From assembly GCA_038182865.1 (NCBI GenBank), contig CP116226.1:868001-932000 (forward strand): a stretch of DNA of 64,000 bases, read 5' to 3'. The notes under the pieces are model-generated. The model had not been told where the DNA came from. It saw only the letters and a program-made list of their open reading frames with translations, and ran no database searches. A program made the translations under genes and the position numbers. Of the stretch, positions 43,661 to 51,649 are shown in pieces; within the stretch, counting starts at the first letter, position 1, and each line of letters starts with the position of its first letter. Source of the DNA: Microbacterium enclense (GTDB taxonomy: Bacteria; Actinomycetota; Actinomycetes; Actinomycetales; Microbacteriaceae).

Positions 43661-44955
43661 GCGTTCTGGTCATCCGCGACGCGGTCGCCGTGGTCGATGA
43701 CGGCGGACACGTCCGCACGGGCGACGTGACCTGCGTGAACGGACGGATCGTCGAGGGCGCCGACGTGACCGGGGCCACCGTGGTGGATGCCACGGGCTGC
43801 GTCGTCACGGCGGGTCTCGTGAACGCGCACCACCACCTGCTGCAGACGGCGTTCCGGACGCTCCCGGGCACCCGCGGCATCCCGATGCGCGAATGGCTGC
43901 CGGCGATGGCGGCGGCCTACACCGCCGCGGGGATCGATCCCGAGCTGACCGGTCTGGCCGCGCGCGCGGGACTCGCCGAAGCCCTCTTGAGCGGGGTGAC
44001 CACTGTCGCCGACCACCACCTGACCTGGCCGAGCGGAGCCGACACGATCGGCGTGGCACGAGCCGCCGCGGATGCCGCGGCCGAGCTCGGCGCGCGCCTG
44101 GTGTTCGTGCGCGGGGCCGCGCGCGACGACCCGCAGGAAGCCGCCGCGTCGGCCGAGGCCATCGTGCAGGCGCTCGTGCCCGGCGCGCCCGGCGGCGTCT
44201 CCGCCGACGGGATGCTGCAGGTCGCCGTCGGGCCCGCCGGGGTCCACAGCGACCCGCGCGAGACGTTCGACCTGCTGGGCGAGGTCGCCCGCGCATACGG
44301 CCTCCGGCGGCGGACGCAGGCGAACGAGGTCGTCGACGTCGAGATCGCCCTCGAGCGCTACGGTTCGCGGCCCCTCGGCCTCCTCGAGGACTGGGGCTGG
44401 CTCGCCCCCGACGTGACGCTCGCTCACCTGTGCGACGTCACCGATGACGAGATCGCGCGGATCGCGGCATCCGGAGTCTCCGCCACGCACGCACCCGGCT
44501 GCGACGTGCCCATGGGGTGGGGCATCGCACCGGTGCGCCGCCTTCTCGACGCCGGCATCCCCGTGGGCCTCGGCACCAGCGGCGGAGGCAGCAACGACGC
44601 GGGGCACCTGCTCGCCGATGCGCGCCTCGCGATGCAGGTCTCGGCCCTCGTGGGGCCGCAGCTGCCGGCATCCGAGGTCCTGTCGCTGGCGACCTCGGGT
44701 TCGGCGGACGGGCTGGGTCGGCCGGAGCTGGGCCGCCTGACACCGGGGTCCGCCGCGGACCTCTGCCTGTGGGAGGTGTCGGGAGTGGCGGATGCCGGCG
44801 TCGCCGACGCCGTGGCAGGGCTCCTCTGGGCCTCACCCGGACGACGCCCGCGCACCGTGATCGTGGGCGGTCGGATCGTCGTCGACGACGGACGCCTGCT
44901 CACCGCCGACGAGGACGAGATCGTCGCGCGGCTGTTCGAGAGGGTGGGACGATGA
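43657..44955 (+). CDS. 8-oxoguanine deaminase-like amidohydrolase
   Basis: 432 residues, cyclic amidohydrolase of the AtzA/TrzN/guanine deaminase group. Metal-binding VNAHHHLLQTAFRTLPG at about residue 60 (the HxH plus conserved GLVNAHHHLXQ), VTTVADHHLTWP, THAPGCDVPMGWG and GTSGGGSNDAGHLL (metal Asp). The pattern closely recalls 8-oxoguanine/isoguanine deaminases. Start GTG 43657 (GAGGAG 4 nt upstream), with GTG 43639 as alternative. Coupled to XdhC, it fits oxidation plus deamination of a purine-like ring. Substrate assignment is inference. Confidence 0.82.
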   Translation: MSVLVIRDAVAVVDDGGHVRTGDVTCVNGRIVEGADVTGATVVDATGCVVTAGLVNAHHHLLQTAFRTLPGTRGIPMREWLPAMAAAYTAAGIDPELTGLAARAGLAEALLSGVTTVADHHLTWPSGADTIGVARAAADAAAELGARLVFVRGAARDDPQEAAASAEAIVQALVPGAPGGVSADGMLQVAVGPAGVHSDPRETFDLLGEVARAYGLRRRTQANEVVDVEIALERYGSRPLGLLEDWGWLAPDVTLAHLCDVTDDEIARIAASGVSATHAPGCDVPMGWGIAPVRRLLDAGIPVGLGTSGGGSNDAGHLLADARLAMQVSALVGPQLPASEVLSLATSGSADGLGRPELGRLTPGSAADLCLWEVSGVADAGVADAVAGLLWASPGRRPRTVIVGGRIVVDDGRLLTADEDEIVARLFERVGR

Positions 44956-45593
44956 CGACCATGGCTCCTGCGACGTCGGTCGACCGTTCCCCCACCGGTG
45001 ACGAGAGGCTCGGAGCGCGCGTGCGGGGACTGCGCAAAGCGCGAGGGCTCACCCTGACGCAGCTGGCCGAGGCCGCCGCCCTGTCGCACCCCTTCCTCAG
45101 CCAGCTCGAGAGGGGGCTCGCGCGTCCGAGCATGGCGAGCCTCGAGCGCCTCGCCCGCGCCCTGGGGACGAGCCGGGTCGAGCTGATCGCGGCATCCGAA
45201 CCTCCGCGGACCGACCAGGACGTGCGCCCGTCGGTCGTGCTCGCCGACGAGGGCCTGATCGGCCCCTACGCCGAGGGCAGCGCCCGCCTTCTCGCCGCGG
45301 GTCCGCGGCGGTTCGAGCCCCTGGAGTTCCGCGGCGCGAATGCCGAACCGGGTGACCACTACGTGCACGAGGAAGACGAGTTCCTCACCGTCCTCGAGGG
45401 GACGATCGTGATCTCGCTCGGTCCGTTCGGCGAACGACGACTCAGCGTGGGTGACTCCGTCTACTGCCGATCGGGCACTCCGCACCGGTGGCATTCACCC
45501 GACGGCGAGCCCTACCGGCTGCTGATCGTCAAAGAACTCGTCCACGGATCGACGACCGACGCGGTGGACGACACGGCCCCGGGAGTCTCATGA
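44952..45593 (+). CDS. XRE-family regulator with C-terminal cupin
   Basis: 213 residues: HTH (about 22-75: VRGLRKARGLTLTQLAEAAALSHPFLSQLERG) and cupin sensor (about 115-195: HYVHEEDEFLTVLEGTIVI, GDSVYCRSGTPHRWHSP). This PuuR/ClbR-like layout is common among repressors of amine, amino-acid and purine catabolism. Starts within the stop of the deaminase gene (ATGA), so it probably feeds back on the operon it belongs to. Confidence 0.9.
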   Translation: MTTMAPATSVDRSPTGDERLGARVRGLRKARGLTLTQLAEAAALSHPFLSQLERGLARPSMASLERLARALGTSRVELIAASEPPRTDQDVRPSVVLADEGLIGPYAEGSARLLAAGPRRFEPLEFRGANAEPGDHYVHEEDEFLTVLEGTIVISLGPFGERRLSVGDSVYCRSGTPHRWHSPDGEPYRLLIVKELVHGSTTDAVDDTAPGVS

Positions 45594-46537
45594 GCGGTGG
45601 AGTGACCTTCGACGCGATCGTGCGGCAACGGCGCGAGGCCGCCGACGGCGTGGTGGTGCTCGACCTCGAGCGGGCGAACGGCACCCTGCCGCACTGGTCG
45701 CCGGGCGCGCACATCGACGTGGTGCTGCCCGCCGGGATCGAGCGGCAGTACTCGCTGTGCGGCTCACCGAGCGAGCGGGGCACCTGGCGCATCGGCGTGC
45801 TCCGCGAGCGCGAAGGGTCGGTATGGCTGCACGAGAACGCGCACGTCGGCGAAACGCTCCGGGTGCGCGGACCGGCGAACCACTTCCTCTTCGCTCCCAC
45901 CGCCGGGCGCTCGTACGTCTTCGTCGCCGGGGGGATCGGCATCACGCCGATCGTGCCGATGATCGAGGCGGCCGATGCCGCGGGCGCAGCCTGGACGCTT
46001 CTGTACGCGGGACGCTCACGACGCACCATGGCCTTCGTCGACGAGCTGGTCGCCCGCTACGGCGAGCGGGTCGAGGTCTTCGCGGCTGACGAGGGCCGTC
46101 GTCTCGACCTCGCGGAGCGCTTCGGCACCCCCGTCGCCCGCGAGGTGGTGTACTCGTGCGGCCCCTCACGTCTGCTCGAGGCCCTCGAGGAGGCGATGGC
46201 GGGCTGGCCGCGCGGGAGCCTGCACCTCGAGCGCTTCGAGGCCAAGGTGCTCGGCTCGCCCGTGTGGGCCGAGCCCTTCGAGGTCGACCTCATGATGTCG
46301 GGAATCACCGTGACGGTTCCGCCCGAGCGGTCGATCCTCGACGTCGTCGAAGAGGCGGGCGCGGTCGTGCCCTCCAGCTGCCGCGTCGGCACCTGCGGCA
46401 CGTGCGAGGTCGCGGTCGTCGACGGCGACGTCGAGCACCGCGACTCCGTGCTGTCGCCGGAGGAACAGGATGCCAACCGCTCGATGATGGTGTGCGTTTC
46501 GCGAGCCGCGTGCGAGCGGATCACGCTCGAGCTCTGA
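45590..46537 (+). CDS. Phthalate dioxygenase reductase-like flavin/2Fe-2S oxidoreductase
   Basis: 315 residues. FMN/FAD domain with RQYSLCGSP and NAD-binding FVAGGIGITPIVPMIEAA, and a C-terminal plant-type ferredoxin with CRVGTCGTCEVAVVDG plus a final Cys in SMMVCVSRA. Such class IA reductases pass electrons from NADH to a Rieske oxygenase. The partner oxygenase is not in the window. ATG overlaps the regulator's stop. Its place in an operon of purine-type genes is unusual. Confidence 0.88.
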   Translation: MSGGVTFDAIVRQRREAADGVVVLDLERANGTLPHWSPGAHIDVVLPAGIERQYSLCGSPSERGTWRIGVLREREGSVWLHENAHVGETLRVRGPANHFLFAPTAGRSYVFVAGGIGITPIVPMIEAADAAGAAWTLLYAGRSRRTMAFVDELVARYGERVEVFAADEGRRLDLAERFGTPVAREVVYSCGPSRLLEALEEAMAGWPRGSLHLERFEAKVLGSPVWAEPFEVDLMMSGITVTVPPERSILDVVEEAGAVVPSSCRVGTCGTCEVAVVDGDVEHRDSVLSPEEQDANRSMMVCVSRAACERITLEL

Positions 46538-46562
46538 CGCGCGCGGCGGCCCTGCCGTCACC

Positions 46563-46633
46563 AGAACAGGGGATTCGGCGAAAACAGGCCGATCCGGCGT
46601 GGAATGGCCTGTTCCCGTGGCATCCCCTGTTCT
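46563..46633. repeat. Extragenic palindrome, family B copy 2
   Basis: AGAACAGGGGAT...AAACAGGCC on the left, GGCCTGTT...ATCCCCTGTTCT on the right; imperfect 28-bp arms. Sits between the convergent reductase and dehydrogenase genes, suited to bidirectional termination. Confidence 0.85.
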
Positions 46634-46672
46634 CGTGGCGGCGAGCGCTCGCGGGAATGACGGAGGTCGGCG

Positions 46673-47842
46673 TCAGGGCCGGAAGACCGCCCGGACGCAC
46701 CCGTCCGTCTTCTTCTTGAACATCGCGTAGCCCTCCGGTCCGTCCTCCAAGGGCATGACATACGTGGCGAGGTGCTCGGTGCGGATCTCGTCCCGCGCCA
46801 TCCGCTCGAGCAGCATCGGGATGTACCGGTGCCCGTGCTGTTGCGCCGAGCGCAGCGTCAGGCCCTTGTTCATCACCGCCCCCAACGGGAACTTGTCGAC
46901 GAAGCCCCCGAACACGCCGAGCACGAAGAGGCTGCCGCCCTTGCGGGCGGCGAAGATCGCCTCGCGAACGGCCGTGGGCCTGTCCGTCTGAAGCCGCAGC
47001 TGCTGCTTCAGCTGGTCGTACGCGAAATCGGGACCGTCGCGGTGGGCTTCCATCCCCACCGCTTCGATGCACACGTCGGGCCCTCGGCCGCCGGTCAGCT
47101 CCCGAAGCTCAGCCGTCACCTCGCTGGTTTCGTAGTTCATGGTCTCGGCGCCGATGATCTGCTCCACCTGAGCGAGCCGTTCCTGGAACCGATCGATCAC
47201 GATCACACGCTCCGCGCCGAGGAGCAGCGAGGCCCGCGCCGCCATCTGCCCGACCCCGCCGGCGCCCCACACCGCAACGGTGTCTCCGGGCTTCACTCCG
47301 CCGAGGTCGGCGCCCATCCATCCGGTGGGGCCTGCGTCCGAGGCGAACAGCGCCCGCTCGTCGCTCACCCCCTCCGGAACGGGGAACGCGCCCTGGTCGG
47401 CGTAGGGCACGCGGATGTACTCGGCGTGGCTGCCGGCCCAGCCACCGAGAGCATGGGAGTAGCCGTAGCAGCCGCCAGGGGCCTGCCCCCAGAGCATCTC
47501 GGGGATTCCCGCGTTGGGGTTGCCGTTGTCGCACAAGGAGTACAGCTCGTTTCGGCAGTACCAGCACTTCCCGCAGCTGATGAACGAGCAGACCACGACG
47601 CGGTCACCGACCTTGTGTTTCGAGACGGCGGACCCGACCTCGACAATCTCGCCGATGAACTCGTGGCCGAGCACGTCGCCGGCGCGCATCGTGGGGACGT
47701 AGCCGCCGAGCAGGTGCAGATCCGACCCGCAGGTCGTACTGAGCGTCACCTTCACGATGGCATCCTGCGCATTCAGGATGCCGGGATCCTCGACGTTCTC
47801 GACCGAGAGCTCGTTCACCCCGGTCCAACACAGAGCCTTCAC
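46673..47842 (-). CDS. Zinc-dependent alcohol dehydrogenase
   Basis: 389 residues, medium-chain dehydrogenase. Catalytic zinc ligands in TTCGSDLHLL and LGHEFIGEI; structural zinc cysteines in SCGKCWYCRNELYSLC; NAD fold VAVWGAGGVGQMAARA. The insertion with GGCYGYSHALGGWAGSHAEY puts it close to the glutathione-independent formaldehyde/threonine dehydrogenase branch. GTG start overlaps the stop of the small upstream gene (GTGA). Physiological substrate unknown. Confidence 0.9.
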   Translation of the reverse strand: MKALCWTGVNELSVENVEDPGILNAQDAIVKVTLSTTCGSDLHLLGGYVPTMRAGDVLGHEFIGEIVEVGSAVSKHKVGDRVVVCSFISCGKCWYCRNELYSLCDNGNPNAGIPEMLWGQAPGGCYGYSHALGGWAGSHAEYIRVPYADQGAFPVPEGVSDERALFASDAGPTGWMGADLGGVKPGDTVAVWGAGGVGQMAARASLLLGAERVIVIDRFQERLAQVEQIIGAETMNYETSEVTAELRELTGGRGPDVCIEAVGMEAHRDGPDFAYDQLKQQLRLQTDRPTAVREAIFAARKGGSLFVLGVFGGFVDKFPLGAVMNKGLTLRSAQQHGHRYIPMLLERMARDEIRTEHLATYVMPLEDGPEGYAMFKKKTDGCVRAVFRP

Positions 47843-48303
47843 AGCACACCCTCGCCCTTCGCCTCGTCCTCTGCCTTGTCGACCGCGCCCCCGAGCAGGG
47901 TGGGCGGTCGCTCTCCGTGCGGCCTCGGTGTCGAACGGAGGATCTCGCCCGTCTCGACGAGCTGTTTCGCGTCGCGGAGGGCTTCGCGAAGCGCCTTGCC
48001 GGGATCGTCCTCGCCCGCGAGCTCGGTCCCCTCCCGCACCCGGGCGTGCACCTCGAAGCCCTTGTCGCCCGGAGCCGGCTCGATACGGATCTCGAGCGAT
48101 TCGGCCTGCCGCCTCAACGGCTCGGGATACCCGCCGCTGGAGAAGTCCTCGGCCTCACCGAGGATGGTCACCGCCTTCCACCCTTCGGGATGCGCGCCGT
48201 CGCCGTCCGATTCGCGTTCTTTCTTCACCAGGGAACGGGCGACGAGCCCCGCCGCGACGGTCGCGACCCCGATGCCGACGGCCGCAGCCGCCTTGCCCGC
48301 CAT
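47839..48303 (-). CDS. Small membrane-anchored partner protein of the dehydrogenases
   Basis: 154 residues: an N-terminal hydrophobic helix (AAAAVGIGVATVAAGLVARS, about 5-24) then a soluble domain with GWKAVTILGEAEDF, PEPLRRQAESLEIRIEPAPGDKGFEVHARVREG and KALREALRDAKQLVETGEIL. The 'ieVrv.PApGdkG.Evhar' pattern is one I have seen in uncharacterised actinobacterial proteins next to zinc dehydrogenases; it may be a cyclase/SRPBCC-derived fold. Start ATG 48303, RBS GGAAAGG. Overlaps both reading neighbours closely (2 bp gap upstream, 4-bp overlap downstream), so all three are one operon. Confidence 0.7.
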   Translation of the reverse strand: MAGKAAAAVGIGVATVAAGLVARSLVKKERESDGDGAHPEGWKAVTILGEAEDFSSGGYPEPLRRQAESLEIRIEPAPGDKGFEVHARVREGTELAGEDDPGKALREALRDAKQLVETGEILRSTPRPHGERPPTLLGGAVDKAEDEAKGEGVL

Positions 48304-48305
48304 GA

Positions 48306-49457
48306 TCACGCCGCCTTTCCGGGCTTGAGGACGACCTTGGTCCACCCGTCGTCTCGGTTGTCGAAGTGCTCGTAGGCATCCGGTGCCTCATCGAGTGACA
48401 ACTCGTGGCTGACGATGAACGAGGGGTTCGCCTTCCCCGCGGCGATGAGGTCGCGCAACTGGCGGTTGTACTTCTTCACGGGCGCCTGGCCGGTGCCCAT
48501 GGTCTGGCCCTTGAACCAGTGCAGGCCCATGTCGAACGCGATCTGGCCCTCCTTGGCCAACGCGTCGGGACTGCCCGGGTCCTGCGGCACGAAGACGCCG
48601 ACCGTGCCGATCCGCCCCGTGAAGCGCACCGATTGCACCAGACGGTTGAGGGTCAGGTTCGGCTGCTCGTCGCCGCTCGGATCGTGCGCCTGGTAGCCGA
48701 CGCATTCGCACCCGTTGTCGGCGCCGAGACCCATGGTCTGCTCGAGGACGGCCTGCACGGGGTCGACCTTCGAATCGTCGATCGCAATCGCGCCGATCGA
48801 CTCGGCCAGTCGGAGTCGATCCGGATGCCGGTCGACGACCATCACCTTGCTCGCGCCCTTGATCGTGGCGGACAAGGCCGCCATCAGGCCGACCGGGCCC
48901 GCGCCGTAGATGACGGTCTGATCCCCCGGCTTCACTCCCGCCATCTCCGTGGCGTGGTAGCCGGTCGGGAAGATGTCGGCCAGCATCACGTAGTCGGCGG
49001 AGCGCTCCTCGGCATCCTCTCCCAGACGCAGACAGTTGAAGTCGCCCCAGGGCACGCGCAGCAGCTCGGCCTGGCCGCCCGCCCACGGCCCCATGTCGGC
49101 GAATCCGTACGCCGCACCCGCCCACTCGGGCACGGGCTGAGCGGTGAGGCAGTAATTGGTGAGGCCCCGCTCGCAGTTCTTGCAGTGCCCGCACGCGACG
49201 TTGAACGGGAGCACGACGTGCTCGCCCACCGTGACCTTGTCGACGCCGTCGCCGACCGCGATGACCTCGCCCATGTTCTCGTGACCGAACCACCGCCCGG
49301 TCTCGAAGCTCGTGCGGCCCTCGTACATGTGGAGGTCGGACCCGCAGATGTTGGTCGTGGTGATGCGGACCAGGACGTCGGTCGGACGCTCGATCCGCGC
49401 GTCCGGGACATCTTTCACCGTGACCTGCCGCGGCCCCTCGTACACGACTGCTTTCAT
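48306..49457 (-). CDS. Zinc-dependent alcohol/formaldehyde dehydrogenase
   Basis: 383 residues. Catalytic zinc motifs NICGSDLHMYEG and WFGHENMGEV; structural zinc ACGHCKNCERGLTNYC; NAD fold VIYGAGPVGLMAALSA. Overall resembles glutathione-independent formaldehyde dehydrogenase (FdhA/Pdh), with GLGADNGCECVGYQA. First gene of a three-gene operon. RBS GAAGGGA before ATG 49457. Divergent from the LuxR regulator, which could control it. Confidence 0.9.
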   Translation of the reverse strand: MKAVVYEGPRQVTVKDVPDARIERPTDVLVRITTTNICGSDLHMYEGRTSFETGRWFGHENMGEVIAVGDGVDKVTVGEHVVLPFNVACGHCKNCERGLTNYCLTAQPVPEWAGAAYGFADMGPWAGGQAELLRVPWGDFNCLRLGEDAEERSADYVMLADIFPTGYHATEMAGVKPGDQTVIYGAGPVGLMAALSATIKGASKVMVVDRHPDRLRLAESIGAIAIDDSKVDPVQAVLEQTMGLGADNGCECVGYQAHDPSGDEQPNLTLNRLVQSVRFTGRIGTVGVFVPQDPGSPDALAKEGQIAFDMGLHWFKGQTMGTGQAPVKKYNRQLRDLIAAGKANPSFIVSHELSLDEAPDAYEHFDNRDDGWTKVVLKPGKAA

Positions 49458-49632
49458 GTCCGTTCCCTTCCGTGAGTGCCCTGTCTTCGAACGAGTCGCG
49501 CGACGTCCGACCCCGCGACACCTCCATGTCACTCCCGGCCGCAAGGCGACGCCATCGGCAGATCGACCGATCCGGGATGCCCGCCAGGCGGTGGTCAAAT
49601 CAGGGGTTGACGTGCTACCCCATGACGCACAG

Positions 49633-49651
49633 GTCGGGGAGACTCCCCGAC
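49633..49651. promoter_or_regulatory. Perfect inverted repeat before the LuxR gene
   Basis: GTCGGGGA-GAC-TCCCCGAC, 8-bp arms with a 3-bp centre, 10 nt before ATG 49661. As DNA it suits a dimeric regulator; as RNA it would sit in the 5' leader. Confidence 0.5.
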
Positions 49652-49660
49652 GCACGATCG

Positions 49661-50692
49661 ATGCGAAGGTGGTCGACCCCCGTGACAGGAGATGGCGCGC
49701 TTCGGCTCGCAGAAATCGCGGCACGCCCGGGGCCCGTCCACGAGCGCGCGCAGGCGCTCCTGGACGAGCTGCATCACCACATCCCGTTTGACGGGGCCTG
49801 GCTGGCGCTGGCCGAGCCGGACGGTGAGGGATACACCTCCATCGCGAGCACCGACCTCGACCGATCGAGCGTGCGCTACCTCAGCGGACCCCAGATGGCT
49901 CGTGATATCGAGATCACCGGAGCCAACCGTGATCGCCCGCCCACCAGCCTCTCGGATCTGCCCTCCTCGCCGACGGACCTGCAGAGCTGGGCCGAGTGCC
50001 TGCTTCCCGCCGGGTTCCACGAAGCGTTGTCGGTCGCGCTCTTCGGGGAGGGTGGTCGGCACGTCGGCTTCGTGACGGTGCTGTTCCGCCGCGCCGACCC
50101 TCCGCCGCCGACCCTCCGACGGCGACTCGCGCGACTGGTGCCGAAACTGGCGGCGGGCATAGACCCTCTCCGGTCGCTCGCCGCCTCGGCGGTCTTCGTG
50201 GGCGGCGCCACCGCGGGCGCGGCCCTCCTGCCGGACGGGCGCGTCGCGCGCCTGCCGGGGCTGTCGGACGATGACCTCCTCACCGCAGACTCCGAGCTCA
50301 TCGGAGCTGCCCGGGACGCGCTCGGAGACGGACGCACGTACGCCACGTTCCTCTGGCCGCGCGGCACACGCCGCTCGCCAGACGGCTACGTCCGGGTCAC
50401 CGTGCTGGCCGGCGAGCAGGATCTCGACACCGTGGCATCCGGGATCGCCGTGCTCTCACCGGCCAAACGACTCCGGGGGCTGACGCCGCGGGAGCTCGAA
50501 GTCCTGGGGCACGTCATCGAAGGATGCTCCAATGCCGAGATCGCCCGGGCGCTGGTGGTGTCTCCCCGCACGATCGCAGCACACCTGGAACACATTCTGG
50601 TCAAGCTCGACGCCACCTCGCGGGCGCTAGCGGCCGTGCGCGCCGAGAGGGCGGGACTGTACGTCCCCCTCGTGCGCGCCCGGACCGTCTGA
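49661..50692 (+). CDS. LuxR-family regulator with GAF-like sensor
   Basis: 343 residues from ATG 49661; starts at 49622 or GTG 49682 are possible and none has a clear RBS. N-terminal about 130 residues look like a GAF domain (HHHIPFDGAWLALAEPDGEGY; LLPAGFHEALSVALFGEGGRHVGFVTVLF). C-terminal LuxR HTH about 275-330: LTPRELEVLGHVIEGCSNAEIARALVVSPRTIAAHLEHIL. The signal is unknown. It lies between the dehydrogenase operon and a DUF1345 gene 32 bp downstream. Confidence 0.85.
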   Translation: MRRWSTPVTGDGALRLAEIAARPGPVHERAQALLDELHHHIPFDGAWLALAEPDGEGYTSIASTDLDRSSVRYLSGPQMARDIEITGANRDRPPTSLSDLPSSPTDLQSWAECLLPAGFHEALSVALFGEGGRHVGFVTVLFRRADPPPPTLRRRLARLVPKLAAGIDPLRSLAASAVFVGGATAGAALLPDGRVARLPGLSDDDLLTADSELIGAARDALGDGRTYATFLWPRGTRRSPDGYVRVTVLAGEQDLDTVASGIAVLSPAKRLRGLTPRELEVLGHVIEGCSNAEIARALVVSPRTIAAHLEHILVKLDATSRALAAVRAERAGLYVPLVRARTV

Positions 50693-50724
50693 ACCGAACG
50701 GGTACCACCCTGGAAAGGAGCATC

Positions 50725-51354
50725 ATGTCTCATCTCGCCCCAAAAGCCGGTGTCGCCGCGGGGGTCGGCCTGGCGACGGCGCTGGTCGCCGTGCTCCTCG
50801 GCATCCCGGAACTGGCCCCCCTGCTGGGGTGGGTGGCCGCGTCCGGGGTCTTCCTGGCGTGGGCGTGGTCGCGGGCGTGGCCCGCCGACAGCGAGCGCAC
50901 ACGCTCCCTCGCGCGGCACGAGGACCGCTCTCGCAAGCTGGTCGACGCACTCATCATCGCGGCGACCTTCCTGAGCATCGCCCTCGTCGTGTTCGCGCTC
51001 ATCCGCAGCCAGCAGCAGGATGCCATCGGGTCGGCATCCGCCATCCTCGCCGTCATCGGCGTCGTGGCGGCCTGGGCTCTCGTCAACACCGTCTACGCCT
51101 TCAAGTACGCCCGGATGTACTACCTCGACGACCGCTACCGCTTCGACTTCGACCAGGAGGAGGACCCCGCCTACAGCGACTTCGCTTACACGGCCTTCTC
51201 GATCGGAATGGCCTACAGCGCGAGCAACGTCACGCAATCGTCGACCGCCTCGCGCCGCATCGCCATGGGACACGGTCTGCTGTCGTACTTCTTCGGCACC
51301 TTCGTGGTGGCTGTCGCGATCAACCTGATCACCGGTCTCACCCAGGGAGGGTGA
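50725..51354 (+). CDS. DUF1345 membrane protein
   Basis: 209 residues, five TM segments. The DUF1345 signature YSDFAYTAFSIGMAYSASNV and the preceding ALVNTVYAFKYARMYY are clear. Function of the family is not established. Strong RBS GGAAAGGAG before ATG 50725; likely co-transcribed with the LuxR gene. Confidence 0.88.
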   Translation: MSHLAPKAGVAAGVGLATALVAVLLGIPELAPLLGWVAASGVFLAWAWSRAWPADSERTRSLARHEDRSRKLVDALIIAATFLSIALVVFALIRSQQQDAIGSASAILAVIGVVAAWALVNTVYAFKYARMYYLDDRYRFDFDQEEDPAYSDFAYTAFSIGMAYSASNVTQSSTASRRIAMGHGLLSYFFGTFVVAVAINLITGLTQGG

Positions 51355-51358
51355 GCAC

Positions 51359-51431
51359 GAGAACAGGGGATCTTTCGGAGACAGGCGGATTCGCGGCGAA
51401 ACGGCCTGTACCGGTGGGATCCCCTGTTCTC
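51359..51431. repeat. Extragenic palindrome, family B copy 3
   Basis: GAGAACAGGGGATC and GATCCCCTGTTCTC outer arms, with a weaker inner ACAGGC/GGCCTGT pairing. Starts 5 bp after the DUF1345 stop, where it can act as terminator. Confidence 0.85.
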
Positions 51432-51492
51432 GTCGCCCCGCGCGCTCGCGGGAGGGGCGCCCCGGGCGCGCGGCGAAAGGTTTGTCACGAGG

Positions 51493-51535
51493 GTCACGCC
51501 GAGGAAATACAGCGGAAACGCGTGGTTCCTAGCAT
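51493..51535 (+). promoter_or_regulatory. GlnR-like box and promoter of the catabolic ABC operon
   Basis: GTCAC (51493-51497), GAAAT (51504-51508) and GAAAC (51515-51519), each 6 nt apart, followed by a -10 TAGCAT (51530-51535). With a start near 51542 the boxes span -49 to -23. It matches GTnAC-N6-GAAAC, the reported GlnR site of Streptomyces and Mycobacterium. Confidence 0.55.
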
Positions 51536-51551
51536 CGGATCATCGCCAGAT

Positions 51552-51566
51552 GTTCGTCACACGAAC
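51552..51566 (+). promoter_or_regulatory. Inverted repeat downstream of the promoter
   Basis: GTTCGT-CAC-ACGAAC, perfect 6-bp arms, about 10-25 nt after the predicted transcription start. Candidate operator for a pathway-specific repressor. Confidence 0.5.
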
Positions 51567-51649
51567 ACTGGCCGGCCGCCCCCGGCGACCCGCCCCGATG
51601 CCGTGGCTCCCGTCTCGACGACTGTCTACCCGACTCCTCGGAGGCCCCC

